Below the pieces are notes generated by a model, which worked only from the letters and a program-made list of their open reading frames with translations, was not told the DNA's origin and searched no databases. The position numbers were made by a program, and so were the translations under genes. From positions 1 through 63,577 of IMG/VR virus record IMGVR_UViG_3300017917_002948: a stretch of 63,577 nt of DNA; one strand, given 5' to 3'. Shown here piece after piece: positions 27,901-37,000 of the stretch. Origin of the DNA: a virus. Position 1 is the first letter of the stretch, and the number at the start of each line of letters is the position of its first letter.

Positions 27901-30900
27901 TTACAGATACTTAAAAATGTTTATTGACCATACTAAGGTTCAATCTCATAACTTACTTAAGAATCAATTACTTAGTAGCATAAACTTATTTTCAAATACT
28001 GACTTTTCTAAAATTAAAACGAAACCAAATCTCGAAGAAAAGAAAAAGGCTCTTGAAGATTTCTTTGAAAGTGTAAAGTTAATGTACAAGGGTGAAAACT
28101 TACTTGGAGATTTTACTGAAGTTTCTGTTAATAACATTATAGATGACTTAGTATATCTTTCAGAAGAGATTAAATCAATTCAAAAGAATCTAAACAAACA
28201 AGTAAATAAAAAAGAGTTATCATTAGATGAACTTGAGAAAAGTAAGATAGAACAAATAAATAATTTGTTTACTAGCCAATACACTCGTTTAAATAACATA
28301 AACGCGTTGTTTACATCTAAGACTATTGAATCAGAAAGATCTACTTCCTACAGAGGTAAAGATGGTGAAATGAGATGGTCTTTAGAGTTGTCAAGTTATG
28401 CTGTAGATATTTTCAATAATATATTTGATGCTTTAAAGTTTTCAGATAAAGCTAAGATTAGAAAAGTGTTTACTAACTTTAAAAGTAAACTATTTGAAAA
28501 CAATCCTATAGTAAACGAAAAGATAAAAATCCATCAGTTAATTGATCATGATGCTCTTAGTCAAAAGGACGAGTCGTTTGTAACTAATTACAAAAACGAG
28601 AATGAATCCAGTTGGTTGATTAGAAACTTGTTCTATTCCTTTGGAAGTAAACAATTATCTAAGTCTACTAAAGGACGACCTACATACTTCCATTTCTTTA
28701 ACACGATGTCAAACAAACCAAGAACAAACGCTTTGGAAGTTGACATGTTAAGTGCAAACTCAAAGTCTAAGTATGGAATTAAACAAGCGATCATAGATGC
28801 AATTAAGCATGAGATCACAAGAGCAAACATTAATGACATTAACGATAAGAACTTTAATAAGAATAAGAAAGTAAGTCAACTCCCAGGAATTGAAACTATA
28901 CCTGAGATCAGTGTACTTAAAGATGAGAAAGCTCTTTCTGATTATGCAGATAAAGTAATTGCTGCTATTGAAACAAAATCTGAAAGAATGATTGATTTTA
29001 TTATTGATAATAAGATCCAAGTAGATGCATTCTTACCTAAGATATACAAGGAGCTTTCAAATCAAGGTGGGGTATCAATGTTCAGTGATAAGTTCTTAGG
29101 AAAAGATGGTTTACTTAAATCTGAATATGCAAGTGATTACAACCTTGCAAGTAGAATGTTCATAAGAGATTACAAAGTATCTAGAGATGAACTTAAACCA
29201 CTTATAGATCTTTATTACAAAAACTACTTTGTAAACAATTACTTTGCTAACATGATGGTAGTTGGTGATCAAGCATTCTACAAAGGTAGCTACGACATAA
29301 TTAAACGTATGTCAATAGTATTTGCTACTGGTCAAAAAGGTAGAGTAAGTAAAGATGCATTACCTGATAAATTTAAAGTAATTGTAGCAAAGGATCCTGA
29401 AGGTCAACTTAGTGAAGAAGTTAAGAAACTGTTCCCTCACTTACAAAATGCAAAAAATTGGGACGAAGCAGATGGTCAAGGTTTTGTAATTAAGAAACGT
29501 GTACAAGACTTTAAGAAAGGTTTTGGAAGAGATTCTAATTACTCTGTTACAATGAAACCTGTTTACTTTGGTCAAGACGAACAAGGTAAACCTACTGCTT
29601 TAAAGTATTCTTCTATTGAGATTACTGATGAACTTATGAATAGTTCACCTTTCTTTAGGAACTTAAATAGATTAATGGAAGCAAATAATGTAGATGAGTT
29701 TGTGTTTGCATCTGCAGTTAAAGTGGGTATTCCAAATACTACATTCGATACTCAACTACTTACATTAGAAAACTTTGATCCTAAATCAATCAACGTAACA
29801 GATTCTGTAACTAACTCAATACTTACTTTAAGTAATGAGAACTATAGAATGCAGTTAAATCCAAGATCTTCTGTAAACAAAAACCTTTCTAAGACAAGTC
29901 AGTTATTCTATACTATTGATACGTTCTTAACTGGAACTAAAGAAGCAACTGATATTGAAGCTGCAATAGGTAAGATAACATCTTATGGTTATACTAAGTT
30001 TAGTAAACTCTTTAACATTTACAGTTTAAGAGACGATAAAGATAGAAGAAGTAGACTTCGTAGATTAAGACAATACTTAAGGAGTACTTCAGTAAAAAAT
30101 GAATCAGACAGAAGACTTGTTGATTTCTTAACTAACGAAAAGATTAGCTTTGACAATCCTGTTATTGCAGAAAAAGTATTTAGTGCAATAGCTTCTTTAG
30201 TACACAAGTCTACAGTAGGGTTTAAGTTTCCAGGTGCTAAGCTTGTACTTCAAACATCTTACGGATTACTTGAGGGAACAGGATTAAGAAAGCCTCAGTT
30301 AGTTTATGGACAGAATGGAGAGTTTTATGCTGAAGCATACTTACCAGATGTATTCCAAAATGAATTAGGTGATTCACTTGCAGGAGGACAATTGTATTTA
30401 ACTGAAGAGAAGTTTAAACAAATAAAAGATAAGTTCTCTGCTACTAAAGATGAACAAATCAAGAAACAACTTGAAGATATAACTAAAGCATTTGCTGTTC
30501 GTATTCCTACTACAGGCATTCACTCTGCAATACCAATTAAAGTAATAGGATTCTATCCCTCTAAGTCTGGTAACGATAACGTTATTATTGCCCCAAGTGA
30601 GTTAGTATTCTTACATGGATCTGACTTTGACATTGACACATTGCAGTTGTATCGTCAAGAAGTTGCTAAGAAAGATTTTGCTATTGATTACATTGTAGGT
30701 AAAACTAAAGAGACAATAGTATTATCTGAAAAGAATGTTCCTTTTGGTTATACTAAAACTGTAGATAATAAAGGTAAGATATCTTTTACTAAGAACCTTA
30801 CCGACAAGTATATCAAATCAATAGAAACTTTAATAGCAAGTTACGATAACTCTCTTAGTGATCATTACAAAAAGAGATATGAAGAAATACAAAAGGATCT

Positions 30901-33900
30901 CATTGATAAAAATGAAGCTAAGTTAGAAAATAAAAAAGACTATACAACTCCTGAGGGAATAAATAGTCTAAGAAGAAAAGTTGAAGATGAGTTAGAAAAA
31001 GAACAGATTTCTATTATCGACGCTTTTGTATCAGTTAATAAAAACAAAATCGTTGATACAATCTACAACTTCCTTAAAGATCCAAAGAATCTTGACTATA
31101 TGATGCGTCCTATATCTCAAGAAGTATTCAAAGGTACAGATCCTCAAGTAGAGTCTACTTTTGATATGATCGCAAGGATTAAAGGTATTGTAAGAAAAGA
31201 AGGTGAAAGCGATTCAGATTGGGAAAAGAGAAGAGAAAGTGTAATTAAACCTACAAGAGATCTTAACGACCCAATGGATCAGATGGCTATGCACCAAGAT
31301 AACTTTGCAGGTAACGCTCTTACTGGTATATTTGCAAATGCTTTCAAATCTCTTGCATATATCTATAGAGCAAACTATAGTAAATCTTACAATAGAGAAA
31401 AGGTTCCTTTATCTCAAAGGTTACATGTTACTATTAAGAAGTTACAAACAAGAGATGAATCATCTGCAATCATAGATGAAACATTTGATTCACTTTCAAG
31501 AAAGACTAAGTCTGGTACTTGGGTATGGGATACCATGGACTCTTTGATCAACGCTGCGATTGACAACGTTAAAGAACAAGTGCTCCAAGTAATTAACGCT
31601 ACAAGAAAAACTGCAAACGCTTGGTCAGCTGCTGTAGCTATGGGTATTGATGTTAACGATATAACTAGAATAATGCTGCAACCGGTAATTGTTCAGTACT
31701 CTAAAACATCAAGAAAGATTTCTGGAAATGATTCATTAGCTTCAGAGATCTCCAGTGTAGCAAAAGAAATATACGAAGTAAATGAGTTTCCTATTTCTGA
31801 AAAAGATAACGTTGTAGTAAAAGAAATACTTAATACTTATACTATAGAAGAATTTGAGGAAGTAATGTCTGCTAACTACAGATCACTTAATCACATTAGA
31901 GAGGAATATCTTAAATACAAACAAGAAGGTAATCAAGAAAAGTTAGAAGAAGTAAAGAAACATTTTGAAATTCAAATTGCTGCTTACCTTCACTTTAAAA
32001 AGTTTAATGAGATTGGTGAGAACTTGTACGATGTATCTAAGATGATTAACCCAATCAATGATATTCCAAATGAGTTTAGTGGTTTGCAAGATGTATTAAA
32101 TATCTATGATGGTTTCTATAAAGTAGAAGACAGACGAGATGTAAAATATGTTGAAGGAAGTAAAGAGATAGAAGACATATATAACAAAAAACAATACACC
32201 ACACTTGTATCTCCAGAATTAGTATCACAACATGACTCTTTAGTTGAACAAGGTAAAGATGCTGAAGCAAAACAACTTATCACTTCTGAGTTAATTAAAT
32301 TACTTCAAGGTAGATCAATTGATAAGTCAGTATTCTTGTGGACAGACTTTAACCAAGTATCAAACATTCGTGAAGCGTTAAACGTAGTTAAAAAGTTTAA
32401 GACTAAAGCTGAGTACTTATTCTTTAAACATAACAAAGCTTTACAGTTGTACATAGAAAATTACTTTGAACAAGTAAGAACTAAAGCTGAGATAAAAGAA
32501 GAACTGGCATCTACTAATATTTCTGAAGAGGGTGAACTTAATCCTATTGAAGATATTACAGAAGTAGCTAACAGTGGTGTATCAAAAATAAAAATTACCT
32601 TAGATAGAAACAACAATAAGAACAATGAGCTCATTCGTACTGAGTACATGAAGTTTTTAATTAGTGGAGTATCTTTCAGTATAGAATCTAAAGAAGATCC
32701 TTCAAAGAACTTTACTGTTGATATGTCTACAAGTAATGAGAAACCTTATGTAATAAAAGTAGGAGAGACTACAATTAAAACTGTATACGGAAGAGATGCT
32801 TGGATTGAAAGATTTATAGACAAAGTTGAAGGTATTAAAAACAACAATAAGGAAATAAACTTTGTATTAGACAACTTGACAATCAAAAGAAATAATGATG
32901 GTACAAGGAAGTTAATATTTCCAATGTCTTCTAAGATGAAACAAAACGATGTGTTTAAGTTTGAAAAAGATTTCAATGCTTTAAATACTGATAGTGAGTT
33001 AGTTTATAATCAAATCCAATATGACTTCTTAAAGTATTCAGTACTTACTGAGGGATTAGCTTACGGTCAAGTTAACTTTGCACCGATACTTCCTCCAAAC
33101 CTTTATGAAAAGTTTGATGAATCATTGCAAAAAATTCTAGTTAGAGTATTTAAGTCAGTAGAAAATAACGATGAAAGAGAAAGAGACTTTACATTGCTAA
33201 GAAGAATGCATGAACCATTCCTGATTCAGTTAGTATCTAACTACTGGAAAAGTTTACCAAACATTCTTTACGGTAAATACAAGATTGGAAAAGATGATAG
33301 AGTATCAGGAAGAATTGAAACTAAAACTCAAGGTACAGTATTCTATGATGCAGTAATGAAAAATAAAAACTTTACTGGACCATTGTTTGTTCAAGATAAA
33401 ACAAAGATCTATATCAGAGTATTTACTGAAGTAAAAGCTGGTGAAAATAAAGATAACACAACTACTTACTACCAAGCAATAAACTATGTAACTGATCACA
33501 AGACTTATGACTTTAACAAAGCATTTGAACAAGAAGACTTTGAGTTTAGTATCAACGAAGCATTTAAAAAAGATTCTTCTTCTATAGTAACTGGAGATCC
33601 TTCTCCTAGTCAAAACGGAACTAAAGAAGTAGACACAACTTATGTAGATAGATCTGAACAAGTAAAACAAGTTACTACTTCAATAGGTAATCTTAAAGTA
33701 GGTGATAGTTTACTAATGTATAATTACAATGACAAGTTTAGAATTAACGGAGTAGAATACAGAGTATCAGAAATTAAAAACAATAAATTGAAACTTTCTG
33801 TCAAATTATCCGTTAACAACATGTCTCATGTTGATAGTGTACTATCGAGCTTTACTAAAGAAGGTAAGTTAGATACAGATGCATTGGTTGACTACATGTT

Positions 33901-34012
33901 TACAGAAGTTAGAGTTAAGGATGAAAACTCAACTCTCACTAAACAACACATAAGAGAGTCAATAGAAAAGATTGGTGCTGAAGCAACGTTAAAAGAAAAA
34001 ATGGAATGTTAA
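18938..34012 (+). CDS. Giant virion polyprotein: SF1 helicase, zincin and crAss-like RNA polymerase
   Basis: This 5,024-residue protein is a single uninterrupted frame. A hydrophobic, Gly-rich helical region lies near residues 100-230. An SF1-type ATPase/helicase follows: Walker A GPAGTGKT from 1261, LIIIDEVSG, MGDPNQLGFKG, then IRYRSN and YTATSRARD. An acidic Glu-rich linker lies at about 1605-1690. A zincin motif HELFH is at 2476-2480. The polymerase catalytic motif DFDID is at 3896-3900, preceded by RIPTTGIHSAIPIKV and followed by DPMDQMAMHQDNFAGN, as in virion RNA polymerases of crAss-like phages. It probably enters the cell with the DNA and transcribes early genes. Cleavage into separate proteins is likely but unproven. 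Confidence 0.85.
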   Translation: MENLNPGPPERVVITPDMWNAIVNKDSATSKLRRIQASQDDPYLSSREMGSNFTGQFRERYVSDEEREKINLLREKTGYLMSPDQDVNELLAQNQSRTDKWFNGIVRLTGVASTTLAEPFTMLAFGLPDALISWDKSKIYNNEIGKSYDALNEKLREDFPIYQTQEYQGMDWYEKMGKANFWADSFLNGAGTMIGAIGSGYLTGGILSGMSTAATLTRAGRMAQAASKFKDITKVMETAAKQSAAMQRISLAEKAFIGSVTAAGESAVEARQIFNDTLTKLQTLKEKGDPRYANLSDEELENVAKSAGNIGFLLNMVTVGSTNFVTLGKMFNSGWSTGKRSLGKIVKEGDQYVAQKSLLDSRVAETVKEMTSESFQEGMQFSYQVGLPQYVMNKKDKEGTVYGLASSIMDGMKETLGSNEGMESIVLGALLGGIGGAGANLLNNENKSKYERTQAAVDILNKYKNTDLKPLLEQIALQGNFQKVMDNALIKGDRFEYENAKFAQSFSYINSRLTAGLKSQLEEEIDRVSDISEEDFQKFYPGLVEQGKTLADLKQSVNEIKGNIKKLNDTSNYVESTFSLLNDEDKELMKYALASVDNFDQRIGQLSTELIAPKINSENVSMFKKVLDTLTRTPLSKKEEQERKEEWKKKADEAAEYAKASKTIDDLLDNSEITGFMSGLETKLKENPHLRQDTLDKLSDLIKMHGRREEFLKDYEKIVTTGTFTPFAEAKIKREMSRLYEDIGKQFSLRGQTYKSIEDYIKRMTPQFKRDYLKTAYGNLADKMNFFDALEKADFAEVNSLLSKGTFNLSQEELEQLENIASNLKAQAQTLSNKYADVDPETFETFDTDPSEWASIKPENDEGAQDAELYNEIIEKLKDLDSAILSGSSRNVVQEDPNEDTIRKDLYYTYSKVAQQVIDDAKANEDYDNEQKVEEVLGDLIQLREILESVTTSELPFRDELLNQIEPQINELKLLKVEVAKRVTNKEVKQTRAYDYEAKLNNLMFGIFDEEDPKMFSIHLDPTLNLLLGKIFQIFESDNKENTLIPVLEEMNKEVLAGNKLSPVYSLILVSKVVSTLSPAARESLIKSVEEVIKKDYQDKIKQTFKNFESPIEAPGTRLELYKNSPFENFKILIDNWKKANLAELPDSLSLAIDKFANEGSLAELNHEVNKYDTEVIKELKSAINFHENYISKLRLVSYLNSEFNIAKEIFSEESLIESKESVDNNDSPTFQQLNAIRQIMVYLNEVTSNEPFEDIMYMKGPAGTGKTSYVLRWLFNLTGIELNDVFVVGHNDRSTRTANKALGKTTEPTLEQLLAKLRDKSFNQELIIIDEVSGITDTNLMLSLVESLSEFNKDRVSKGKSAVKMITMGDPNQLGFKGISSNMFNELLQNRTNSVRIIDPITIRYRSNVREVVDFQDLFMSTDKDLAKTPRIVKVNSSIPGMPLFGVQGTKAKGTFIAEAVEILKDQVGQNKSAVIIIEPNESKRESYRKALDAEGLTNVQVLDYVQVQGETVDQVYIDIPNNTTEFMNMNAYNKAIYTATSRARDFIFIDNFDLQTVVDESISELAANQQEQLVKKYETVSEQIKKESALVSKFIEDAAKIKESVEKTPTEEETEEETEEEPQPEKPTEEEDITDEIALKEEEEDFTDEEESFDDEFAVVESAVQDEPVDNTEYLGETVTPVKSDTAKELMYPTREQLLFRAAPGTRFRQIVNPGDKIKIIPVMPQGSKDINDVKLTIFASNGKDGFRRIAVLDRKEVQDLGIDVTKIKRTDTLSETQLTKSRSEWSTDVNLDSISLGSGTITQATPMSIVYDFKSSKKFSLENVVNKYLLRLSESPNHAALKDKNKRDSIIENNSKIVIFNQKQVTRISQSKENEISGFVPKAGIPYLVITVNNSKHYVRLAPRRLNAEIHSQYVAPAQEFIAKAKQFRDILNKLIWGDDESRYDNNVTNLGQRIFNLPVLYFGEGSLTRPEIQTYMMIKEILGDNTPFTFGDASKFFVDKLGDKGYKDFQNLAKEIYNLVYTEKVSPSESQLIKLVKRTTKGAKYQISEDDKIYNIYQDIRGNAIINYNGENYPVLSHKAEKFTEEQLRDYITKKKNLTGEKLNEEVKKYKKDSKGKYTVNLYRIKQRYGSELFLEFDEFTFIQKHPHGEVQEILNQLAKSNKMANDVVFGTTQKVKDKFKRKAKNLLQRSFTFQSSNGSNQFRMPTADSKGYVSKSILDYVKWYEAKERKRNPLFEGAPDGNVTEDYFFNTDNYSLETKQRFADMVHRPLTIEDLETIFSFGENGDSNVNEGFGLRMPIKRFGKIKVKGEDQSFSFTHREDGSESTFTNNKTQKEIEEMMFEDTFEDLKPTVIKVDFDKVNKPTEPEPTEKKENKTRKKDADDFLGDILDYAGARGVKVEEVLSSGVIPQEDVVEYIKRFIPNVNDFQVRFLTREQMRAREKRYGFYAVKEKVIYLELDEEGNVPKRVVRHELFHMVFNEYLTDQQRKQLYAAVEKQKSGLNSYQKEEWLADNYELWDKKKKSFSGIIQQLFDWVRKVFRLISKNPVTITELFNKIERGDFKTIVNYKSQGGSFEKGYINLRDTFKNPYYYEKARDIFYKGMAQQVDVTKRWFTYKDIEREIKEKGLRFFVSKEEAINNVFNTLIPDTIENLKGKIERGEGNLDNNKFVLESLQLLLDNKKAFLNDIYDNIKFDKKTGNVLIADEQYELLVNIEDTEADTEAEEENQFYEKQFVENDKYNAETKINKTTKYFLSTIFIQEGGKSYPVNPSVAFVRTAKILNSIRNDREDTDFFTRLNKVTYSNPVDEAIRKRLLAIYSLESYVSDLQSDEDFKYSNGKRVTGEFAYETIFDEGTGYSSSNLVFKRKNRVVARRIDFGSVEEMYEEILRQEFGNKPFTEVDKFKLDILNRKVAASDMLSSIYSSIASLREKNVMYGQSDYQFITDFLVEQIPDEFVELQAEVEQLIDEIEQNSPVSITTRSGKTYRYLKMFIDHTKVQSHNLLKNQLLSSINLFSNTDFSKIKTKPNLEEKKKALEDFFESVKLMYKGENLLGDFTEVSVNNIIDDLVYLSEEIKSIQKNLNKQVNKKELSLDELEKSKIEQINNLFTSQYTRLNNINALFTSKTIESERSTSYRGKDGEMRWSLELSSYAVDIFNNIFDALKFSDKAKIRKVFTNFKSKLFENNPIVNEKIKIHQLIDHDALSQKDESFVTNYKNENESSWLIRNLFYSFGSKQLSKSTKGRPTYFHFFNTMSNKPRTNALEVDMLSANSKSKYGIKQAIIDAIKHEITRANINDINDKNFNKNKKVSQLPGIETIPEISVLKDEKALSDYADKVIAAIETKSERMIDFIIDNKIQVDAFLPKIYKELSNQGGVSMFSDKFLGKDGLLKSEYASDYNLASRMFIRDYKVSRDELKPLIDLYYKNYFVNNYFANMMVVGDQAFYKGSYDIIKRMSIVFATGQKGRVSKDALPDKFKVIVAKDPEGQLSEEVKKLFPHLQNAKNWDEADGQGFVIKKRVQDFKKGFGRDSNYSVTMKPVYFGQDEQGKPTALKYSSIEITDELMNSSPFFRNLNRLMEANNVDEFVFASAVKVGIPNTTFDTQLLTLENFDPKSINVTDSVTNSILTLSNENYRMQLNPRSSVNKNLSKTSQLFYTIDTFLTGTKEATDIEAAIGKITSYGYTKFSKLFNIYSLRDDKDRRSRLRRLRQYLRSTSVKNESDRRLVDFLTNEKISFDNPVIAEKVFSAIASLVHKSTVGFKFPGAKLVLQTSYGLLEGTGLRKPQLVYGQNGEFYAEAYLPDVFQNELGDSLAGGQLYLTEEKFKQIKDKFSATKDEQIKKQLEDITKAFAVRIPTTGIHSAIPIKVIGFYPSKSGNDNVIIAPSELVFLHGSDFDIDTLQLYRQEVAKKDFAIDYIVGKTKETIVLSEKNVPFGYTKTVDNKGKISFTKNLTDKYIKSIETLIASYDNSLSDHYKKRYEEIQKDLIDKNEAKLENKKDYTTPEGINSLRRKVEDELEKEQISIIDAFVSVNKNKIVDTIYNFLKDPKNLDYMMRPISQEVFKGTDPQVESTFDMIARIKGIVRKEGESDSDWEKRRESVIKPTRDLNDPMDQMAMHQDNFAGNALTGIFANAFKSLAYIYRANYSKSYNREKVPLSQRLHVTIKKLQTRDESSAIIDETFDSLSRKTKSGTWVWDTMDSLINAAIDNVKEQVLQVINATRKTANAWSAAVAMGIDVNDITRIMLQPVIVQYSKTSRKISGNDSLASEISSVAKEIYEVNEFPISEKDNVVVKEILNTYTIEEFEEVMSANYRSLNHIREEYLKYKQEGNQEKLEEVKKHFEIQIAAYLHFKKFNEIGENLYDVSKMINPINDIPNEFSGLQDVLNIYDGFYKVEDRRDVKYVEGSKEIEDIYNKKQYTTLVSPELVSQHDSLVEQGKDAEAKQLITSELIKLLQGRSIDKSVFLWTDFNQVSNIREALNVVKKFKTKAEYLFFKHNKALQLYIENYFEQVRTKAEIKEELASTNISEEGELNPIEDITEVANSGVSKIKITLDRNNNKNNELIRTEYMKFLISGVSFSIESKEDPSKNFTVDMSTSNEKPYVIKVGETTIKTVYGRDAWIERFIDKVEGIKNNNKEINFVLDNLTIKRNNDGTRKLIFPMSSKMKQNDVFKFEKDFNALNTDSELVYNQIQYDFLKYSVLTEGLAYGQVNFAPILPPNLYEKFDESLQKILVRVFKSVENNDERERDFTLLRRMHEPFLIQLVSNYWKSLPNILYGKYKIGKDDRVSGRIETKTQGTVFYDAVMKNKNFTGPLFVQDKTKIYIRVFTEVKAGENKDNTTTYYQAINYVTDHKTYDFNKAFEQEDFEFSINEAFKKDSSSIVTGDPSPSQNGTKEVDTTYVDRSEQVKQVTTSIGNLKVGDSLLMYNYNDKFRINGVEYRVSEIKNNKLKLSVKLSVNNMSHVDSVLSSFTKEGKLDTDALVDYMFTEVRVKDENSTLTKQHIRESIEKIGAEATLKEKMEC

Positions 34013-34013
34013 T

Positions 34014-37000
34014 ATGAATTGCGTAAACGAAAGTTCTCCCGAATATAAAAAGTATCTTGACTCTGGTATAGACAACAGATTATTATTAAACATAATAATC
34101 AAACAATATCAGAAACGAAATAACACTGATGCGTTCCCTTCAGTCAATCACGTTATGAAAATAATGAGACCTGAAGTTGCTCCTGCTGAAATTGTTGAAG
34201 TTAAACCAACAGTTGAAGTTCAAGAAAAAACAGAAGCACAAAAGCGTCAACCTCCTCATAAAGCAAAACTTTCGGAGTACGTTAATGAAATAATAAATCA
34301 AACTACCAATCCAAATCTAAAAAGATTAGCAAAGAAAATGTTACTCTTCTTAGATAAGAACAATGTTGAGGTAGAGTATACATCAATAGAAGACGATAAC
34401 AAAGAAGGTGTTCTTTTAGGTAGATACGACTCTACAAGAAACGTAATTGAAATCAACAGAGATGTTGAGATGAGTACTGAGCAAATGATTGAAGTAGTAT
34501 TACACGAAGCTATCCATGCTTTTACTATTTCTACGTTGCGTAAACAAAACCCAACTCAAAAGGAAATTGATTTTAGAAATGCTGCAGATAAATATTACAA
34601 CATGTTCATTGCAGCTGCTCGTAGAGAACTTGGTTTAACTGAAGAACAACTTAAAGATAAATACAACGGGTTCTTAAATAAAGAAGAATTTGTTGCGGAA
34701 CTTCTTACTGACAAAGACTTTTACAATCTACTTAAGAAGTTAGAGAAGAGTGATCCTGAGAAATTATTTAACGCACTAATTAGAGTAATTAGATTAATTG
34801 CAAACTACATTTCTTCTGGTGGTATAAACATTTACAATGAAGAAATGAGAGGTTCATTGGATCCTTATGTAGAATACCTTGTTGACTTTATGCAAAAGGA
34901 TTTTGTATATGAGTACACACCAGGATTTAATGCAAACAAAAAGAGTGTAAAAGTAGATCACGTTAAACTAATTAAAGAAGATAACGAGAAAGCAGGACTA
35001 AAGCTTACAGCTGATGAATCAAGTTATACTGACTCTTCAGGTAACTTATTCTCTCGTCTTACCGACTTTGTTACTACTAACTTTAATAACAGATATGCAA
35101 TTGATAAAACTCTTTCTCCAAAAGAACTTACACAGAAGATTGCTGAAGGTCAAGCTAAGAGCGATTGGAAGAAAGCAGAAGATTCATCAGATGACTTTAC
35201 CGGAACAATTAATTTTCCAGTACTGAACCACGAAACAGGTTTAACTGAAGTCAAAGTTGTAAGTTATCCTGATCTTGTAGAAATTAAAAGACAAGATATT
35301 GAAGCAGGTAGAATGTATGGTAAGCTTGTTCACAAAGTAATTGAGATACGCATTGCCAGAGATAAGAACGATGACTACCTCGCTAAGAAACTACTTGATG
35401 AAGCCACTGAAATAGTAAAAGGTAAACCAGGTTTATACCCACCACTTAATCCTTCTTCAGTTAACTGGATTCTTTCTGATGATTTTACTAGAGCATTTAA
35501 CGATGCAGGTATTCAATTCTTTAGAAGAATCCAAGAGAACGCTGACGTAATGGAGTCTGAGTTAAGTGTATTTAGTAACAAATTTAATGTTGCTACTACA
35601 ATAGACGGATTGATTAAACATAGTGATGGTTACTATACACTACTTGACTTTAAAAGTGGTAAGAGATTCTTAAACGATCCTAATGAAGCTGTACTATTAA
35701 AGTATGCACAGTCACTCTATGGTGATGTGTTCGATACTAAACTCAGTAAAGCTAAACTTGAGCTAGCATTTAGAGCATTGTTGTTAAAAGAAAAGTACGG
35801 TGACATTAAGTTTAGAGATATCCGAGTAATACATTTGGCAGATCAAGAGTTCAATATATTTGACGTTGATCAGCTACAAACTTACATGACAATCATTGAA
35901 AGGTTCTATAAGGAGACAAATCCTGAGTTACATAAAGAACTTAAAGAAAGAAACTTATTTAACGCAGACCTTTACAAAGCTCCAAGTAAATCCTTTTCTG
36001 AATTACTTACTGAGAATACTCTTACTAAAGAACAAAAGCTTGCTAAACTTAAACAGGAATTAGAAACCTTAATGTTAAGTTATCCTGAAGCTAAACGTAG
36101 TTACTCAATAAGAGAAAAAATTGTTCAACTTACTAAAGATATAAATGACCTCGAATTTGGCGTTTTAAACGTAGAAGATGACAAGTTGGATATGGGACTA
36201 TTCAAACGTTACTTAGGAACGATTACAGATAGTTTTAACCCTATTTTACAAAGATTCTCAGTAGCGTTCTATAAGGCTGAAGATAAAATAAACAAAGAGG
36301 AAGCTGAAGTAAATAAGCTACACAACTCTGCTTACTTTGAACTTGAGAAAGAATACTACAGAAAATTCCCACAAAAGAAGTTACTTAACAAAGGAGTTGC
36401 CGGAGGAATAGTTTGGACAACTAAAGATCTTAATGGTCAAGGTATATTTGACTTTATGTGGGAAAAGAAAAACAAAGCCGGTGATTACGGTAACTATTTT
36501 AAACCACTTAGTAAAATACTTGCTGATCCTAGTTTAAGTGCTGCTCAAAAAAACTATGCTAAGATGTTTAGAGAAAACATTGAGAAGCATTATAATGAGA
36601 CAATGCTTAGAAAGATAACCATTAAGAAAACGTTTAAGGTTTCTGAGGATGGTAAGTATACAAAGAAGACTAAGAATGTTGAGATGACTATTGCGAAAGC
36701 ATTAGGTTATCCAGAAACATTACCAGAAGACTTTACTCCAAGATTGTTGACTACTGTTGAAGAATTATCACAAAGAGAAAAGGTTGGTATACTTGATAAG
36801 AAGACAAGAGATTTTTATTACAAACAAAGATTCCAAACATTCTTAGAAAAAGAGATGTTACCTAAAGATCAAAAGAACTTAGGTATACCTGTAAAGTATA
36901 TGGGTCAATCTCCTTATCTTATAAACAACGAATTACATACATTCAATCCTGAGATAATACTCAAACAGTTTACTTCTTCTATGATAAAGAAAAAGTACAA

